From: Nocardioides nitrophenolicus | GTDB taxonomy: Bacteria > Actinomycetota > Actinomycetes > Propionibacteriales > Nocardioidaceae | Direction of reading: 5' to 3' | DNA: 64,000 nt | Assembly: GCF_016907515.1 (NCBI RefSeq) | Contig: NZ_JAFBBY010000001.1 | Coordinates: forward strand, 2,356,001 to 2,420,000 | Part shown: piece after piece, positions 49,868 to 59,297 of the stretch | Position numbering within the stretch: the first letter of the stretch is position 1 | Layout: each line of letters opens with the position of its first letter | Notes under the pieces: model-generated | What the model saw: only the letters and a program-made list of their open reading frames with translations | Told to the model about the DNA's origin: nothing | The model's database searches: none | Translations under genes and position numbers: made by a program

Positions 49868-51240
49868 GCACTTCCGGTTTCGTCTCCGCCCTCGTCGCCG
49901 AGCTCGGCCCTCGCTGCCGGGTAATCACGGACGGCGACCTGCTGGCGTCGTACCGCCAGGACATGGCCACGGTCGTGCCCGGCGGGCTGCCCGCCGCGGT
50001 GGTGCTGCCGCGCACCGTCGCCGACGTCTCCGCCGCCCTCTCGCTGGCGACCCGGTTCGAGGTGCCGGTGGTGCCGCGCGGGGCGGGGACCAGCCTGGCC
50101 GGTGGCGCGAGCGCGGTCGACGGCTGCCTGGTGCTGTCGACCGAGGCGCTCACCGCGATCCGCTCGCTGCGGCCCCTCGACCGGCTCGCGGTGGTGGAGG
50201 CGGGCGTCGTCAACGCCCACCTCGACCGCGCCGCCGCGGAGCACGGGCTGATGTACGCGCCCGACCCGTCCAGCTACGAGATCGCCACGATCGGCGGCAA
50301 CGTCGCCACCAACGCCGGCGGGCTGCGCTGCGTGAAGTACGGCGTCACCCGCCAGTCCGTGCTCGGCCTGGAGGTGGTGCTCGCCGACGGGCGGGTGGTG
50401 CGGACCGGGACGGCGACCACGAAGAACGTCGCCGGCTACGACCTCACCGGGCTGCTCGTCGGCTCCGAGGGGACCCTGGGCGTGATCACGGCCGCCACCG
50501 TGCGCCTGCACCGGCGCCCCGTCGTACCGCCGACGACGGTGGTCGCGGCCTTCGCGTCGCTGGAGGCGGCGGGCGAGGCGGTGGCCCGGATCATGGCCTC
50601 CGGCCCGGAGGTCTCGCTGCTCGAGCTGCTGGACGGTACGACGCTGCGCTCGATCGACGAGTGGAAGCGGATGGGGCTCGCCGGGATCGACGCGATGCTC
50701 GTCGTCCAGGTCGACGGCCGGCTGCCCGACGACGCGGCCCAGGTCGCCGCTCTCTGCGCCGAGGCCGGCGCCGTCGACGAGGCCGCCGTCTCCACCGACC
50801 CCGCCGAGGCGGAGGAGCTGCTCGCCATCCGCCGCCTCGCCTACCCCGCCGCCGAGCGCCTCGGCCAGTGCCTGGTCGAGGACGTCGGCGTCCCCGTGTC
50901 CCGGCTGCCCGAGATGATCCGCCGGGTCGAGGCCGCCGCCGCCCGGCACGGCGTGACCGTGCTGACCGTCGCCCACGCGGGCGACGGAAACCTGCACCCG
51001 ACCTTCGTCTGGGACCACGGCGTCGCCGGGATCCCGCCCGCCGTCGCGGCGGCGGCCGACGAGGTCTTCGCGGCCGCGCTCGAGCTCGACGGGACCATCA
51101 CCGGGGAGCACGGGGTCGGCGTACTCAAGGCGGCCTGGCTGGAGCGGCAGGTCGGACCCGAGGCGATGGCGCTGCAGCGCGCGGTGAAGGCGGTCTTCGA
51201 CCCGTTGGGGATCATGAACCCGGGGAAGGTGCTGGTCTGA
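49864..51240 (+). CDS. GlcD-type FAD-linked 2-hydroxyacid dehydrogenase
   Basis: 458 residues. The PCMH-type FAD domain shows VPRGAGTSLAGGASAVDGCL, ATIGGNVATNAGGLRCVKYG and LVGSEGTLGVITAATVRLH. The C-terminal domain shows VAHAGDGNLHPTFVWD and GTITGEHGVGVLKAAWLERQ followed by the closing DPLGIMNPGKVL. Members oxidise D-2-hydroxyacids such as glycolate, lactate or hydroxyphenyl-lactate. Being co-translated with the P450 and near an aminotransferase, an aromatic hydroxyacid is a reasonable substrate guess. GTG start. Confidence 0.88.
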   Translation: MSTSGFVSALVAELGPRCRVITDGDLLASYRQDMATVVPGGLPAAVVLPRTVADVSAALSLATRFEVPVVPRGAGTSLAGGASAVDGCLVLSTEALTAIRSLRPLDRLAVVEAGVVNAHLDRAAAEHGLMYAPDPSSYEIATIGGNVATNAGGLRCVKYGVTRQSVLGLEVVLADGRVVRTGTATTKNVAGYDLTGLLVGSEGTLGVITAATVRLHRRPVVPPTTVVAAFASLEAAGEAVARIMASGPEVSLLELLDGTTLRSIDEWKRMGLAGIDAMLVVQVDGRLPDDAAQVAALCAEAGAVDEAAVSTDPAEAEELLAIRRLAYPAAERLGQCLVEDVGVPVSRLPEMIRRVEAAAARHGVTVLTVAHAGDGNLHPTFVWDHGVAGIPPAVAAAADEVFAAALELDGTITGEHGVGVLKAAWLERQVGPEAMALQRAVKAVFDPLGIMNPGKVLV

Positions 51241-51245
51241 GCCGC

Positions 51246-51290
51246 ATCGGCGCGGATCGGACGAAACTGGTTCATCCGATCCGCGCCGAT
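51246..51290. terminator. Hairpin between the FAD oxidase and AbiEi-like genes
   Basis: 20-base arms (51246-51265, 51271-51290) pair with one mismatch around the loop ACTGG. Core GGCGCGGATCGGACGAA. It starts 5 bases after the oxidase stop, and the stop of the convergent AbiEi-like gene falls in its second arm. Related sequence recurs at 52351-52388. Confidence 0.78.
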
Positions 51291-52261
51291 CCACGCCCGT
51301 CCGCGGGCCGACATTGCGAGCAGGCGGTCGGCGCACCGGCCCAGCCGCGGAGCTGGAAGAGCGCGCCGAGCTTCGCCGCGGTGCGGCACGGCCGGCCGAG
51401 TACCTGCCCGTAGCCGAGTCGGACGGTGTCGGCGCCTCCCAGGGCGGTGTCGAGATCGCGTTCGAGGTCGCGGTCGCGGGCCGTCGCGGAGTCGTGGAAC
51501 AGCCGTCCGTCCAGCTCGACTACCTGCTGCCAGCGCGGGCGCCCGCCCCCGTGCACGACGTCCCGGAGCATCGGCCGGCCGTCGGCGTCGACCGCCGGCA
51601 CCTGGCGCTCGCCCGGTGGCAGTCCATGGGCGCGCTCGACCCGGACCAGGTAGGCGTGCTCCAGGACCGAGCAGGTCCCGGCCGCGACATCGGCGAGTAC
51701 GGCGACGACCAGGTCCCGCTGGGAGAGCCGGGTCATGGTCGACGCGCGCGCCAGCAGGCGGTCGGCGGTCGTCCGCCGGCTGCCGCAGGCGTCGGCGAGC
51801 ACCGCGACCAGGCTCAGCTCGTCGCGGGCCCGATCGGCGAGCTCGACGATCGCGTCGTCGTACCGCTGTCGAGGGGGGCTGAGACCCACCTGGACCGCCT
51901 CGGCGAACCGTCGCGTGCTGCGCACCCGGACGCCGGCGAGGGCGGCCGGATGGCGTCCGTGCCGCACGATCACCTCGATCGGCTCGGCGTCGTCATGTCG
52001 TCGCCGTCCCGGGCCCTCGTGGGCGCGGACCGCCGCCCACCCGCCGAGCGCCGCCGGCCAGCACGCCAGCACCGCCGCCCACGCGCGCTGCCGCCACGTC
52101 GGCGGCCCGGTGTGGTTCACGTAGACGCCGGGATGGACTTGAGTCCATTCCCGGCGCCGGAGCATCCGCGCCACGTCGACCCGGCTCCAGCCGCGGTCCA
52201 GCGCCTGGCGGCGCGAGATCACCCCGTCCTGGCGCTCCAGCAGCTCGTCGACCTCGTTCAT
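51272..52261 (-). CDS. AbiEi-like antitoxin-domain protein (orphan)
   Basis: 329 residues from the ATG at 52261. The N-terminal 60 residues (VDELLERQDGVISRRQALDR, then GWSRVDVARMLRRREWTQVH) are a helix-turn-helix of the AbiEi_4 type found with type IV toxin-antitoxin antitoxins. The C-terminal part (VVELDGRLFHDSATARDRDL) resembles the DUF559/Vsr-like nuclease fold. No AbiEii toxin lies nearby. Actinobacteria carry many such orphans. It is bracketed by two hairpins that share the sequence ATCGGCGCGGATCGGA, perhaps traces of its insertion as a unit. Confidence 0.75.
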   Translation of the reverse strand: MNEVDELLERQDGVISRRQALDRGWSRVDVARMLRRREWTQVHPGVYVNHTGPPTWRQRAWAAVLACWPAALGGWAAVRAHEGPGRRRHDDAEPIEVIVRHGRHPAALAGVRVRSTRRFAEAVQVGLSPPRQRYDDAIVELADRARDELSLVAVLADACGSRRTTADRLLARASTMTRLSQRDLVVAVLADVAAGTCSVLEHAYLVRVERAHGLPPGERQVPAVDADGRPMLRDVVHGGGRPRWQQVVELDGRLFHDSATARDRDLERDLDTALGGADTVRLGYGQVLGRPCRTAAKLGALFQLRGWAGAPTACSQCRPADGRGSARIG

Positions 52262-52350
52262 GAGGACGGTGTGCTCCCTGCGCCGGCCGTCGACACCTGG
52301 CGCCTCCGCGCCTGTGGATGGGAGCGTGATCGACCGGTGCGGTGTGACAT

Positions 52351-52388
52351 CGGCGCGGATCGGATGAGCCTGCCCGATCCGATCGCCG
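52351..52388. terminator. Imperfect hairpin after the aminotransferase gene
   Basis: CGGCGCGGATCGG (52351-52363) pairs with 52374-52388 with a two-base bulge. It lies 5 bases downstream of the leftward aminotransferase stop and repeats the first 17 bases of the hairpin at 51246. Confidence 0.55.
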
Positions 52389-52392
52389 CCGC

Positions 52393-53457
52393 TCACTCCC
52401 AGCCGGCGAGCACCTCCGCCAGCACCGCCCGCAGGTCCGGGTCACCGACGGTGATCCGGACCCCCTCACCGTCGAACGGGCGCACCAGCAGGCCGTGCTC
52501 GCGACACAGCTCGGCGAAAGCCGACGACCGGGGGCCCAGCGGGAGCCAGACGAAGTTCGCCTCCGAGTCAGGTACGACGATCCCGCGCGACCCGAGCAGC
52601 GCGGCCACCCGCGCCCGCTCCTTCCGGGTGGACGCGACCCGGTCGGCGAGCGCCGACGGGTGCGCGAGGGAGGCGAGGGCGGCGGCGACGGCGATTGACG
52701 AGACGGGGAAGGGCGGGAGGACCGAGCGGACGGCACCGGCGACCCCCGCGGACGCGACGAGGTAGCCCACGCGCAGGCCGGCGAGCCCGTGGGCCTTGGA
52801 GAACGTCCGCAACACGGCGACGTTGCCCCGCGCCGCCAGCGCGGGCACCGACATGGTGTCGGGCCGCGGGCGCGCGTCGTACTCCGTGTAGGCCTCGTCG
52901 AGCACCACCAGCACGTCCGGAGGAACCGCGTCGAGGAAGCCCGCGAGGTCGGCCCAGGGCACGACCGTGCCGGTCGGGTTGTTGGGATTGCAGACGATCA
53001 CGAGCCGGGTCGCGGGGCCGATCGCGGCCGCCATCGCCGGCAGGTCGTGCGACCCGTCCGCCCGCAGCGGGACCGCCACGGACCGGCCGCCGGCGACCTG
53101 GACGCTGAGCGGGTACGCCTCGTACGAGCGCCACGCCGTCACGACCTCGTCACCGGGCCGCAGGTAGGCCAGCAGCAGCCGGTCGAGGAGCGGCAGCGCC
53201 CCGTCGGCCACCGCCACCGAGGAGTCCGGGACTCCCAGCGACACCGCCAGGGCGGCGGCCAGGTCGGCGCCCCCGATCAGCGGGTACCGCGTCGCGCCCG
53301 CGACGGCGGCGAGCGCCGCGTCGAGCACCGGCCCGGTCAGGCCACCGGGCGCCTCGTTGGACGAGGCCCGGACCCGCACCGGTACGTCGCCGGCCGCCAC
53401 CGACGAGTAGGCCGCCAGCCCGGCCAGCTCCGGCCGGGCCACGGGGGCAGCGCTCAC
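52393..53457 (-). CDS. HisC-like aromatic/histidinol-phosphate aminotransferase
   Basis: 354 residues. PLP fold type [51 protein letters not shown], and the lysine motif [20 protein letters not shown] (TFSKA holds the PLP lysine). GTG start overlapping the ABC ATPase gene by 4 bases. Because it is last in an amino acid uptake operon, transamination of an imported amino acid is more likely than histidine synthesis. It may well be an aromatic amino acid aminotransferase. Confidence 0.87.
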   Translation of the reverse strand: MSAAPVARPELAGLAAYSSVAAGDVPVRVRASSNEAPGGLTGPVLDAALAAVAGATRYPLIGGADLAAALAVSLGVPDSSVAVADGALPLLDRLLLAYLRPGDEVVTAWRSYEAYPLSVQVAGGRSVAVPLRADGSHDLPAMAAAIGPATRLVIVCNPNNPTGTVVPWADLAGFLDAVPPDVLVVLDEAYTEYDARPRPDTMSVPALAARGNVAVLRTFSKAHGLAGLRVGYLVASAGVAGAVRSVLPPFPVSSIAVAAALASLAHPSALADRVASTRKERARVAALLGSRGIVVPDSEANFVWLPLGPRSSAFAELCREHGLLVRPFDGEGVRITVGDPDLRAVLAEVLAGWE

Positions 53458-54239
53458 GCCAGCACCTTCGAGAGGAATGCCTGGGTGCGCGCCTCGCGGG
53501 GTCGCTCCAGCACCTCGGCCGGCGGACCCGACTCGACGACCACGCCGCCGTCCATGAAGTACACCCGGTCCGCGACCTCGCGGGCGAAGCCGAGCTCGTG
53601 GGTCACCACGATCATCGTCATCCCGTCGTCGGCGAGCTGCCTCATCACCGCCAGCACGTCGCCGACCAGCTCGGGGTCGAGTGCCGAGGTCGGCTCGTCG
53701 AACAGCATCAGGTCGGGCTGCATCGCCAGCGCCCGGGCGATCGCCACCCGCTGCTGCTGGCCGCCGGAGAGCTGCGAGGGGTAGTTGTCGACCCGGTCGG
53801 CGAGACCGACCCGCTCGAGCAGGGCCCGCGCCCGCCGCTCCACGACCGAGCGCTTCTCCCGGCGTACGACGATCGGTCCCTCCATGACGTTCTCCAGCGC
53901 GGTGCGGTGCGCGAAGAGGTTGAAGCCCTGGAAGACCATGCCGATCCCGGAGCGGCGGACGGCGACCTCGCGCTCGTTGAGCTCCTTGAGCTTGTCGCCG
54001 TGCGGGCGGTAGCCGACCCGGTCGCCGCCGACCCACATCTCGCCCCGGTCGAACTTCTCCAGGTGGTTGATGCAGCGCAGGAAGGTGCTCTTCCCGGACC
54101 CGGACGGCCCGAGCAGGCAGACCACCTCGCCCCGGGCGACCGACATGTCGATGCCCTTGAGCACCTCGACGTGGCCGAACGACTTGTGCACGTCCCAGGC
54201 CTGGAACATCGGCTCCTCGCCGACCTCGACCGCACTCAT
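53454..54239 (-). CDS. Polar amino acid ABC transporter ATP-binding protein
   Basis: 261 residues. Walker [17 protein letters not shown]-loop [11 protein letters not shown], signature [16 protein letters not shown], Walker [15 protein letters not shown] and the switch histidine in [11 protein letters not shown]. This is the GlnQ/HisP type. It overlaps the permease and aminotransferase genes by 4 bases each. Powers the importer formed with the two preceding genes. Confidence 0.93.
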   Translation of the reverse strand: MSAVEVGEEPMFQAWDVHKSFGHVEVLKGIDMSVARGEVVCLLGPSGSGKSTFLRCINHLEKFDRGEMWVGGDRVGYRPHGDKLKELNEREVAVRRSGIGMVFQGFNLFAHRTALENVMEGPIVVRREKRSVVERRARALLERVGLADRVDNYPSQLSGGQQQRVAIARALAMQPDLMLFDEPTSALDPELVGDVLAVMRQLADDGMTMIVVTHELGFAREVADRVYFMDGGVVVESGPPAEVLERPREARTQAFLSKVLA

Positions 54240-55171
54240 GCGACCGCCTCCTCCTTGCGCGCGACGCGGCTTCCCCTGCGGCTCACCCGGTGGTTCGAGA
54301 AGCCGCGGCCGAAGTGCCGCTCGATGAAGTACTGACCGACGGAGAGCACCGCCGAGATCGCGAGATACCAGAGCGCGGCCACGATGAGCAGCGGGATCGT
54401 CTGGTAGGTCCGCGAGTAGATGTTGGACGCCGTGGTCATCAGCTCGGTGTAGCCGATCACCAGCACCAGCGCGGTGTGCTTCAGCATGCCGATCGTCTCG
54501 TTGCCGGTCGGCGGGATGATCACCCGCATCGCCTGCGGCAGCACCACCCGGCGCATCACCTGCGAGCGCCGCATGCCGACCGCGCTGGCCGCCTCGGCCT
54601 GGCCGGGCGGCACCGAGAGGATGCCGGAGCGCACGATCTCGCTCATGTACGCCGCCTCGTTCAGGCCGAGCCCGAGGAGAGCCGCCGTGAGCGGCGAGAT
54701 CAGCTCGTTGGCGCTCCACGACATGCCGCCGACGCCGATGGTCGGGTAGAGCGCGGCGAGGAAGTACCAGAACAGCAGCTGCACCAGCAGCGGCGTACCG
54801 CGGAAGAACCAGGAGTAGGTCCACGCCGCCGACGACAGGATCGGGTTCGGCGAGAGCCGCAGTACGGCGATCACGATGCCGAGCCCGACGCCGATCGCCA
54901 TCGCGGCCGCGGTGAGCATCAGCGTCTTCGCGACGCCCTGCAGGATCGGCTGGGCGAACAGGTAGTCGCCCACGACGTCCCACTGGAAGCGCTCGTTGCC
55001 GACGACCTGGGTGATCCCGCCCGCCACGACCAGGAGGACCACCCCGGCCAGCGCCCAGCGGGCCGGATGCCGGGTGGGGAGGACCACCCGGGCGTCCCGC
55101 CCGTCGCGCGCGGGCCCGGGCCGGGACGGGGCGGCGCTCGCGGAGCTGTCGGTCACGGGCACCGAGGTCAC
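54236..55171 (-). CDS. Polar amino acid ABC transporter permease
   Basis: 311 residues with five to six membrane helices after an 85-residue N-terminal region. The EAA loop reads [20 protein letters not shown] followed by [13 protein letters not shown], typical of HisM/GlnP permeases. A single permease gene is present, so it probably works as a homodimer. GTG start, overlapping both neighbours. Confidence 0.92.
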   Translation of the reverse strand: MTSVPVTDSSASAAPSRPGPARDGRDARVVLPTRHPARWALAGVVLLVVAGGITQVVGNERFQWDVVGDYLFAQPILQGVAKTLMLTAAAMAIGVGLGIVIAVLRLSPNPILSSAAWTYSWFFRGTPLLVQLLFWYFLAALYPTIGVGGMSWSANELISPLTAALLGLGLNEAAYMSEIVRSGILSVPPGQAEAASAVGMRRSQVMRRVVLPQAMRVIIPPTGNETIGMLKHTALVLVIGYTELMTTASNIYSRTYQTIPLLIVAALWYLAISAVLSVGQYFIERHFGRGFSNHRVSRRGSRVARKEEAVA

Positions 55172-56058
55172 TGCGTGCCGCCGTTGATGGTGAACTCGTC
55201 GATGGCTCCGCTCTCCAGACCGAACTTCGCCAGCGCCTTGTCGTAGTCGCCGTTCTCCTTGAGCGCCTGCAGCGCCTGCTGGACGGCCTGCTGCAGCTCG
55301 TCGGTGCCCTTCGCGAACACGATGCCGAACGGCTGCGACTCGTAGGGCTTGCTCATCACCAGGCCCTCGGTCTGCGAGGCGGCGTACGCACCGGGCGCGC
55401 TGTCCATCAGGATCGCGTCGACGCGCTCGTTCTGCAGCGCGAGGATGACCTGGTTCTGGCCCGGGAAGACGGTCGCCTTGATCGGCTCCTTGCCGTCGGC
55501 CTCGCACTGCTTCGAGGCCTCCTCGGCCTGCGGGACCTCGGTGGTGCCCTTGACGACCGCGACCGAGGTGCCGCACATGTCGGCCAGCGTGGTGTACTTC
55601 CCGGCGTCCGCCTCGTGGGTCATGATCCCGGCGCCCGCGGCGAAGTAGTCGACGAAGTCGACCTCCTTCTGCCGCTCCAGGTTGTCGGTCATCGCCGACA
55701 TCGCCATCTGGTAGCGGCCTGAGGCCAGGCCCGGGATGATCGCGTCGAAGGCGATGTTGTCGAACACGATGTCGATGCCGAGCTGCTTCTCCAGTCCGTC
55801 GGCGATCTCGCGGTCGATGCCCAGCACCGTCTTGTTGTCGGTGTCCAGGAACTCGAACGGCGGGTACTCGACGTTGCTCGCGATGGTGATCGACTTCTCG
55901 CCCTGCAGCTCCTTCGGGAGGGCGCTGTGGAGCGGGGCGGACTCGTCGAACGACGGCTTCTCGTCGGCCTCGCTGCTGCCCCCGCAGGCGGAGAGCAGCA
56001 CGGGGAGGGCGAGGGCGAGAGCGGCGGCGGAGAGGGAGAGGTGGCGGGGTCGCGTCAT
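55168..56058 (-). CDS. Amino acid-binding lipoprotein of the ABC transporter
   Basis: 296 residues. The lipoprotein signal ends in the lipobox LLSAC at about residue 24. SBP_bac_3 fold features are [59 protein letters not shown] and [14 protein letters not shown]. It delivers a polar or aromatic amino acid to the permease. ATG at 56058 with AGGAGC about 12 bases upstream. First gene of a four-gene operon. The palindrome at 56139-56157 lies 80 bases upstream. Confidence 0.92.
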   Translation of the reverse strand: MTRPRHLSLSAAALALALPVLLSACGGSSEADEKPSFDESAPLHSALPKELQGEKSITIASNVEYPPFEFLDTDNKTVLGIDREIADGLEKQLGIDIVFDNIAFDAIIPGLASGRYQMAMSAMTDNLERQKEVDFVDYFAAGAGIMTHEADAGKYTTLADMCGTSVAVVKGTTEVPQAEEASKQCEADGKEPIKATVFPGQNQVILALQNERVDAILMDSAPGAYAASQTEGLVMSKPYESQPFGIVFAKGTDELQQAVQQALQALKENGDYDKALAKFGLESGAIDEFTINGGTQ

Positions 56059-56138
56059 GATGCGGTGCGCTCCTGGCGGCTGGTGGGTGTCGTGGATCAC
56101 AGGAGGATCCGGCCGCGGAGCAGCCCGCAACAATCGCC

Positions 56139-56157
56139 GTTCCCACGGCGTGGGAAC
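56139..56157. promoter_or_regulatory. Palindromic operator upstream of the ABC transporter operon
   Basis: GTTCCCAC-GGC-GTGGGAAC is a perfect 8-base-arm inverted repeat. It is matched at 16 of 20 positions by the site at 48629-48648 between the lyase and P450 genes. Probably the binding site of a dimeric regulator. Confidence 0.55.
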
Positions 56158-56174
56158 CGGGCGTTTCGCTGACG

Positions 56175-56705
56175 TTATTTCTCGGTGGCGAGCAGGTCGA
56201 CGCGGTGGTCGTCGTCGTCGAGGAAGCCGCCGTCGGCGACGTCGACGCACTCGGCACTGGTGACCGCGAAGCCGAGCAGCCGGTCACCGTGCTTGGCCTG
56301 CGAGAGGCCGAGTCGCAGTCCGTCGCGGCTCAGGTTGGCCCAGGGGCGCGCGCCGTCGACCCCCTCGGTGTCGACCGTCCAGCCGGCGGTCACCAGGGCG
56401 TCCCGCGCCGCCGCGAACTGCCCGACGACCTGGTCGGGGGTGCCGGCGACCGCACCGCCGGTGCGGTAGGTGACGCCGGGCGCCGGCTCGGAGCGGCAGT
56501 ACTCCGCGACCCCGGCCGCGCGGGTCACCTCCAGGCCCGCGCCGGCGAGCGCGTCGATCACCTCCCGGGTCCGCGCGACGACGCCGTCCTGCAACGTGGT
56601 CAGCTCGTCCGCGCCCTGCTGCTCGTCCACGCCGCACCCTCCCAGGCTCAGGACGACGACCACCGCCGCGGCGGCCGTGCCCGCGGCCAGGCTACGGAAC
56701 ATCAT
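56175..56705 (-). CDS. Small lipoprotein of the DUF1023 hydrolase cluster
   Basis: 176 residues. The signal peptide AAGTAAAAVVVVLSLGGC has the lipobox cysteine at about 26. The mature part contains EYCRSEPAPGVTYRTGG and PWANLSRDGLRLGLSQAKHG and has an alpha/beta look without a known motif. The start overlaps the end of the hydrolase gene by 14 bases. Last gene of a four-gene operon. Confidence 0.72.
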   Translation of the reverse strand: MMFRSLAAGTAAAAVVVVLSLGGCGVDEQQGADELTTLQDGVVARTREVIDALAGAGLEVTRAAGVAEYCRSEPAPGVTYRTGGAVAGTPDQVVGQFAAARDALVTAGWTVDTEGVDGARPWANLSRDGLRLGLSQAKHGDRLLGFAVTSAECVDVADGGFLDDDDHRVDLLATEK

Positions 56706-58467
56706 CGGCCCGGGTGTCGGAGCGGCCCGGGACGTTGGTCGTCGGGTCGCGGTCCTTCTCGGGGTCGACGGCCCACCGCCACCACGGGTCGTAGCTCTGC
56801 GCGGCGCCGTTGACCTGGTCTCCGTGCCCGTCGACGATCTTGCCGAGGTTGTAGAGCGACTCCGACTCGTGGTCGTAGTAGCGGCTGTGGTCGTCGAAGT
56901 TGCGGATCGAGCCGCGGTCCACCGACTCGGCCTCGAACCGGTGCGCCCCGAAGTCCTCCGACGACGGGTCCACGCCGAGCCCGCCGGGGTTGTGGTACCA
57001 GCCCTCGTCGCCGAAGAAGGCGACCGCGTCGCGACTGTTGCGGCCGTCGTAGACATGGTCGGCGCCGACGCTGAAGTCGGCCGCGGTGTCGGCCGGGCCG
57101 GCGCCGGGGCTGCCGATGAGGACCACGTCGTCGGCGGCCAGGTCGTGGTCGACGGCGGCGTACGACGTCGTCGTGGAGCCGTAGCTGTGTCCGATCACGG
57201 TGAGGTGGGCGGGGTCGTCGGACCGCGACGCGCGCAGCCCCTCGACCGCGTCGGCGAGCCGACGACCGCCGTCCTCGGCGCGGCCGGTGGTGATCGTGTC
57301 GAGGTCGACCGCTCCCTCGGGGGTGTTGTAGCCGAGCCAGAACAGGGTCGCCACCGACGACCCGTCGCCGTTGTAGCGAGCCGACTCGTAGAGCCGGATC
57401 GCCTCGTCGGTGTAGCCGCCGACGTCGTCCATCTCGGACTTGATCCCGGGGACCTGCACCGACACGTCGTCGGCGGTGTCGAGGTCGCCGACGCCCACCG
57501 CGACCCGGCCGTCGCCGTCGAAGGCGGCCGGGTCGTAGAGCCACAGGCTGCCGCCCGGCTTCTCGCCGGTGGTGGGGTCGACGAAGCCGTCGGCCTTCGC
57601 GACGGCCTTCCGGGTGGCCTCGGCGTTGGCCAGCACCTGGCGCTCGTCGTCGGAGAGGGTCCCGTCCGCCTTCTTGGCCCCGAGCCGGGCGAGGTCGTCG
57701 TCGAGCAGCACCCGGTTGGCCTGGTCCCGCGCGTCGGCGGGCAGCCCGTCGGCGGAGCCGATCAGGCCGGGGTACGCCGCGATCACCGCCTCCCGTTCGG
57801 CGTCGGTGAGGTGCTCCCACCACTCGCGCACCTGGGCGGGCGTGGCGCCGGTGCCGGGCGCGCCCGGCCGGCCCATCGCGCCGCGCGCCGTCTCCGATGC
57901 CCCGCCCTCCGCCGAGAGCCCCTCGGCCAGGGTGTCCGCGGCCTGGAACGCCTGGCGCAGCAGGTCCTCGTTCTCCCGGACCCGGCGCTGCAGGGCGTCG
58001 TGGTCGGTGACCAGGGCGGCGTAGTCGGCGCGCAGGTCGGTGGCCCGCTCCCGCAGCCCCGCGACCACCTCGGGCGTGGCGTCGGTGGCGGCGTCGATGT
58101 CGGCGACCAGGGTGGTCCGGCGCTCGTCGAGGGCGCCCTTGCGCTCGACCAGGGTGTCGTGGGTGCCGGTCAGGTCGCGCAGCGTGTCGGCGTACGACGT
58201 CACGGCGCGGCCGACCCGGCGCACCGTCGCGGCCATCGCGGTGTGCTCGGTGGCGGCCTTGCCGGAGGCGACCACGTAGGCGTCGTAGGCGACGCCCCAC
58301 CAGTAGCCGGTGAGGTTGCGCAGCTGGGTGGCCTCCTCGCCGAACTCCTCGTAGCGGGCGGCGGCGGTGTAGAGCGTCTCGGCGAGGGTGTCGCACCGCG
58401 CCGCGTCGCCGGGTGGCTCCGGCAGGGCGGCGGGCCGTGCGGCCGGGACCTCGATGGTGACGGTCAC
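56692..58467 (-). CDS. DUF1023 alpha/beta hydrolase with WXG100-like N-terminus
   Basis: 591 residues. Residues 1-190 are helical (ATQLRNLTGYWWGVAYDAYV carries the WxG-like turn) and resemble the helical hairpins of type VII secretion substrates. Residues 300-560 are a DUF1023 lipase-like domain with the nucleophile Ser428 in VIGHSYGST. The C-terminus is polar. No signal peptide, so export by a type VII route is plausible, though no ESX machinery lies in the window. Overlaps the 102-residue gene by 4 bases. Confidence 0.83.
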   Translation of the reverse strand: MTVTIEVPAARPAALPEPPGDAARCDTLAETLYTAAARYEEFGEEATQLRNLTGYWWGVAYDAYVVASGKAATEHTAMAATVRRVGRAVTSYADTLRDLTGTHDTLVERKGALDERRTTLVADIDAATDATPEVVAGLRERATDLRADYAALVTDHDALQRRVRENEDLLRQAFQAADTLAEGLSAEGGASETARGAMGRPGAPGTGATPAQVREWWEHLTDAEREAVIAAYPGLIGSADGLPADARDQANRVLLDDDLARLGAKKADGTLSDDERQVLANAEATRKAVAKADGFVDPTTGEKPGGSLWLYDPAAFDGDGRVAVGVGDLDTADDVSVQVPGIKSEMDDVGGYTDEAIRLYESARYNGDGSSVATLFWLGYNTPEGAVDLDTITTGRAEDGGRRLADAVEGLRASRSDDPAHLTVIGHSYGSTTTSYAAVDHDLAADDVVLIGSPGAGPADTAADFSVGADHVYDGRNSRDAVAFFGDEGWYHNPGGLGVDPSSEDFGAHRFEAESVDRGSIRNFDDHSRYYDHESESLYNLGKIVDGHGDQVNGAAQSYDPWWRWAVDPEKDRDPTTNVPGRSDTRADDVP

Positions 58468-58772
58468 CGCTCGGGCCCCAGCCTGCCGTCGAGCTCGGCG
58501 TAGCGCTGGTCGACGGTGTCGTCGGTGGTGAGGTAGTCGTCGGAGGCGGCGGTGAGCGCGTCCGCGAAGCCCCGGGCGATGACCGCGCTCTCGCCCGCGA
58601 ACCCGGCCCAGCGCTGGAGGAAGAGCGCCCCGGCGGGCTGCACGCTCGGCGGCAGGCCGGAGGTGCTCGCCGTGCTGAGCGAGGTCTTCGCGCCGGTCAT
58701 CAGCTCGTCGAGCCGCTGCCAGTCGCTGATCGACTGCCGCATCAGGCTCAGCTCGAAGCCGGAGACGCTCAC
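58464..58772 (-). CDS. WXG100-like small helical protein
   Basis: 102 residues from a GTG overlapping the upstream gene by 4 bases. Two predicted helices flank the turn FLQRWAGFAGE, which has a tryptophan-x-glycine-like motif (RWAGF). Size and position beside a DUF1023 hydrolase fit an ESX-type partner. No secretion ATPase is seen in the window. Confidence 0.7.
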   Translation of the reverse strand: MSVSGFELSLMRQSISDWQRLDELMTGAKTSLSTASTSGLPPSVQPAGALFLQRWAGFAGESAVIARGFADALTAASDDYLTTDDTVDQRYAELDGRLGPER

Positions 58773-59296
58773 CGGTCGTCCTCCAGCAGGTAGCGGCCCG
58801 AGCGGACGGTCAGGAAGAACCGACCGGTCGCGGGCACCAGGACCAGGTCGAGCTCCTCGCGGCCGGACCGCGCCCGGCGCCCCGCGAGCACCCGCGGCAT
58901 GCCGTCGGGCGGGGCGAGCACCCGCCAGCCCTCGTCGCGCAGGCTCGCCGCGGCCCGCTCGAGGGTGCCGGTGGCGAGCACCGGGTCCACGGCCAGCAGC
59001 GTCCAGGTCGCCTCGTGACGCATCAGGCCCGGGGCCGGCCCGGTGGTCCACGCGGAGCGCTGCTCGTCGGGGACGGTGCCGCCGACCAGCAGGTCCCACA
59101 GCTCGGCCACCCGGGCCAGGCACTCGGCACTCGCGTCGGCCACGCTCGTCGGGGCCGGCTCGGGCTCGGACTCCTCGGGCGCCGCCGCCGGTGGCAGCAG
59201 GACCAGGTCGACGTCGGGATGCCGCCGGCGTACCACCGACCAGAAGGGGTCGGCGGCGACCTGCGCCGCCACCCGGGGTCCACCCAGGAAGGCCAT
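58769..59296 (-). CDS. Hypothetical protein, first gene of the DUF1023 operon
   Basis: 175 residues. It contains DPFWSVVRRRHPDVDLVLLP, a proline/glutamate-rich stretch, a helical region and the C-terminal LVLVPATGRFFLTVRSGRYL. No signal peptide or membrane helix and no known family is recognised. Ribosome site GGGAGGGG lies directly before the ATG inside a possible hairpin (59298-59316). As the first of four overlapping genes it may be a chaperone or a regulator of the small secreted protein, which is a guess from position. Confidence 0.65.
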   Translation of the reverse strand: MAFLGGPRVAAQVAADPFWSVVRRRHPDVDLVLLPPAAAPEESEPEPAPTSVADASAECLARVAELWDLLVGGTVPDEQRSAWTTGPAPGLMRHEATWTLLAVDPVLATGTLERAAASLRDEGWRVLAPPDGMPRVLAGRRARSGREELDLVLVPATGRFFLTVRSGRYLLEDDR

Positions 59297-59297
59297 G

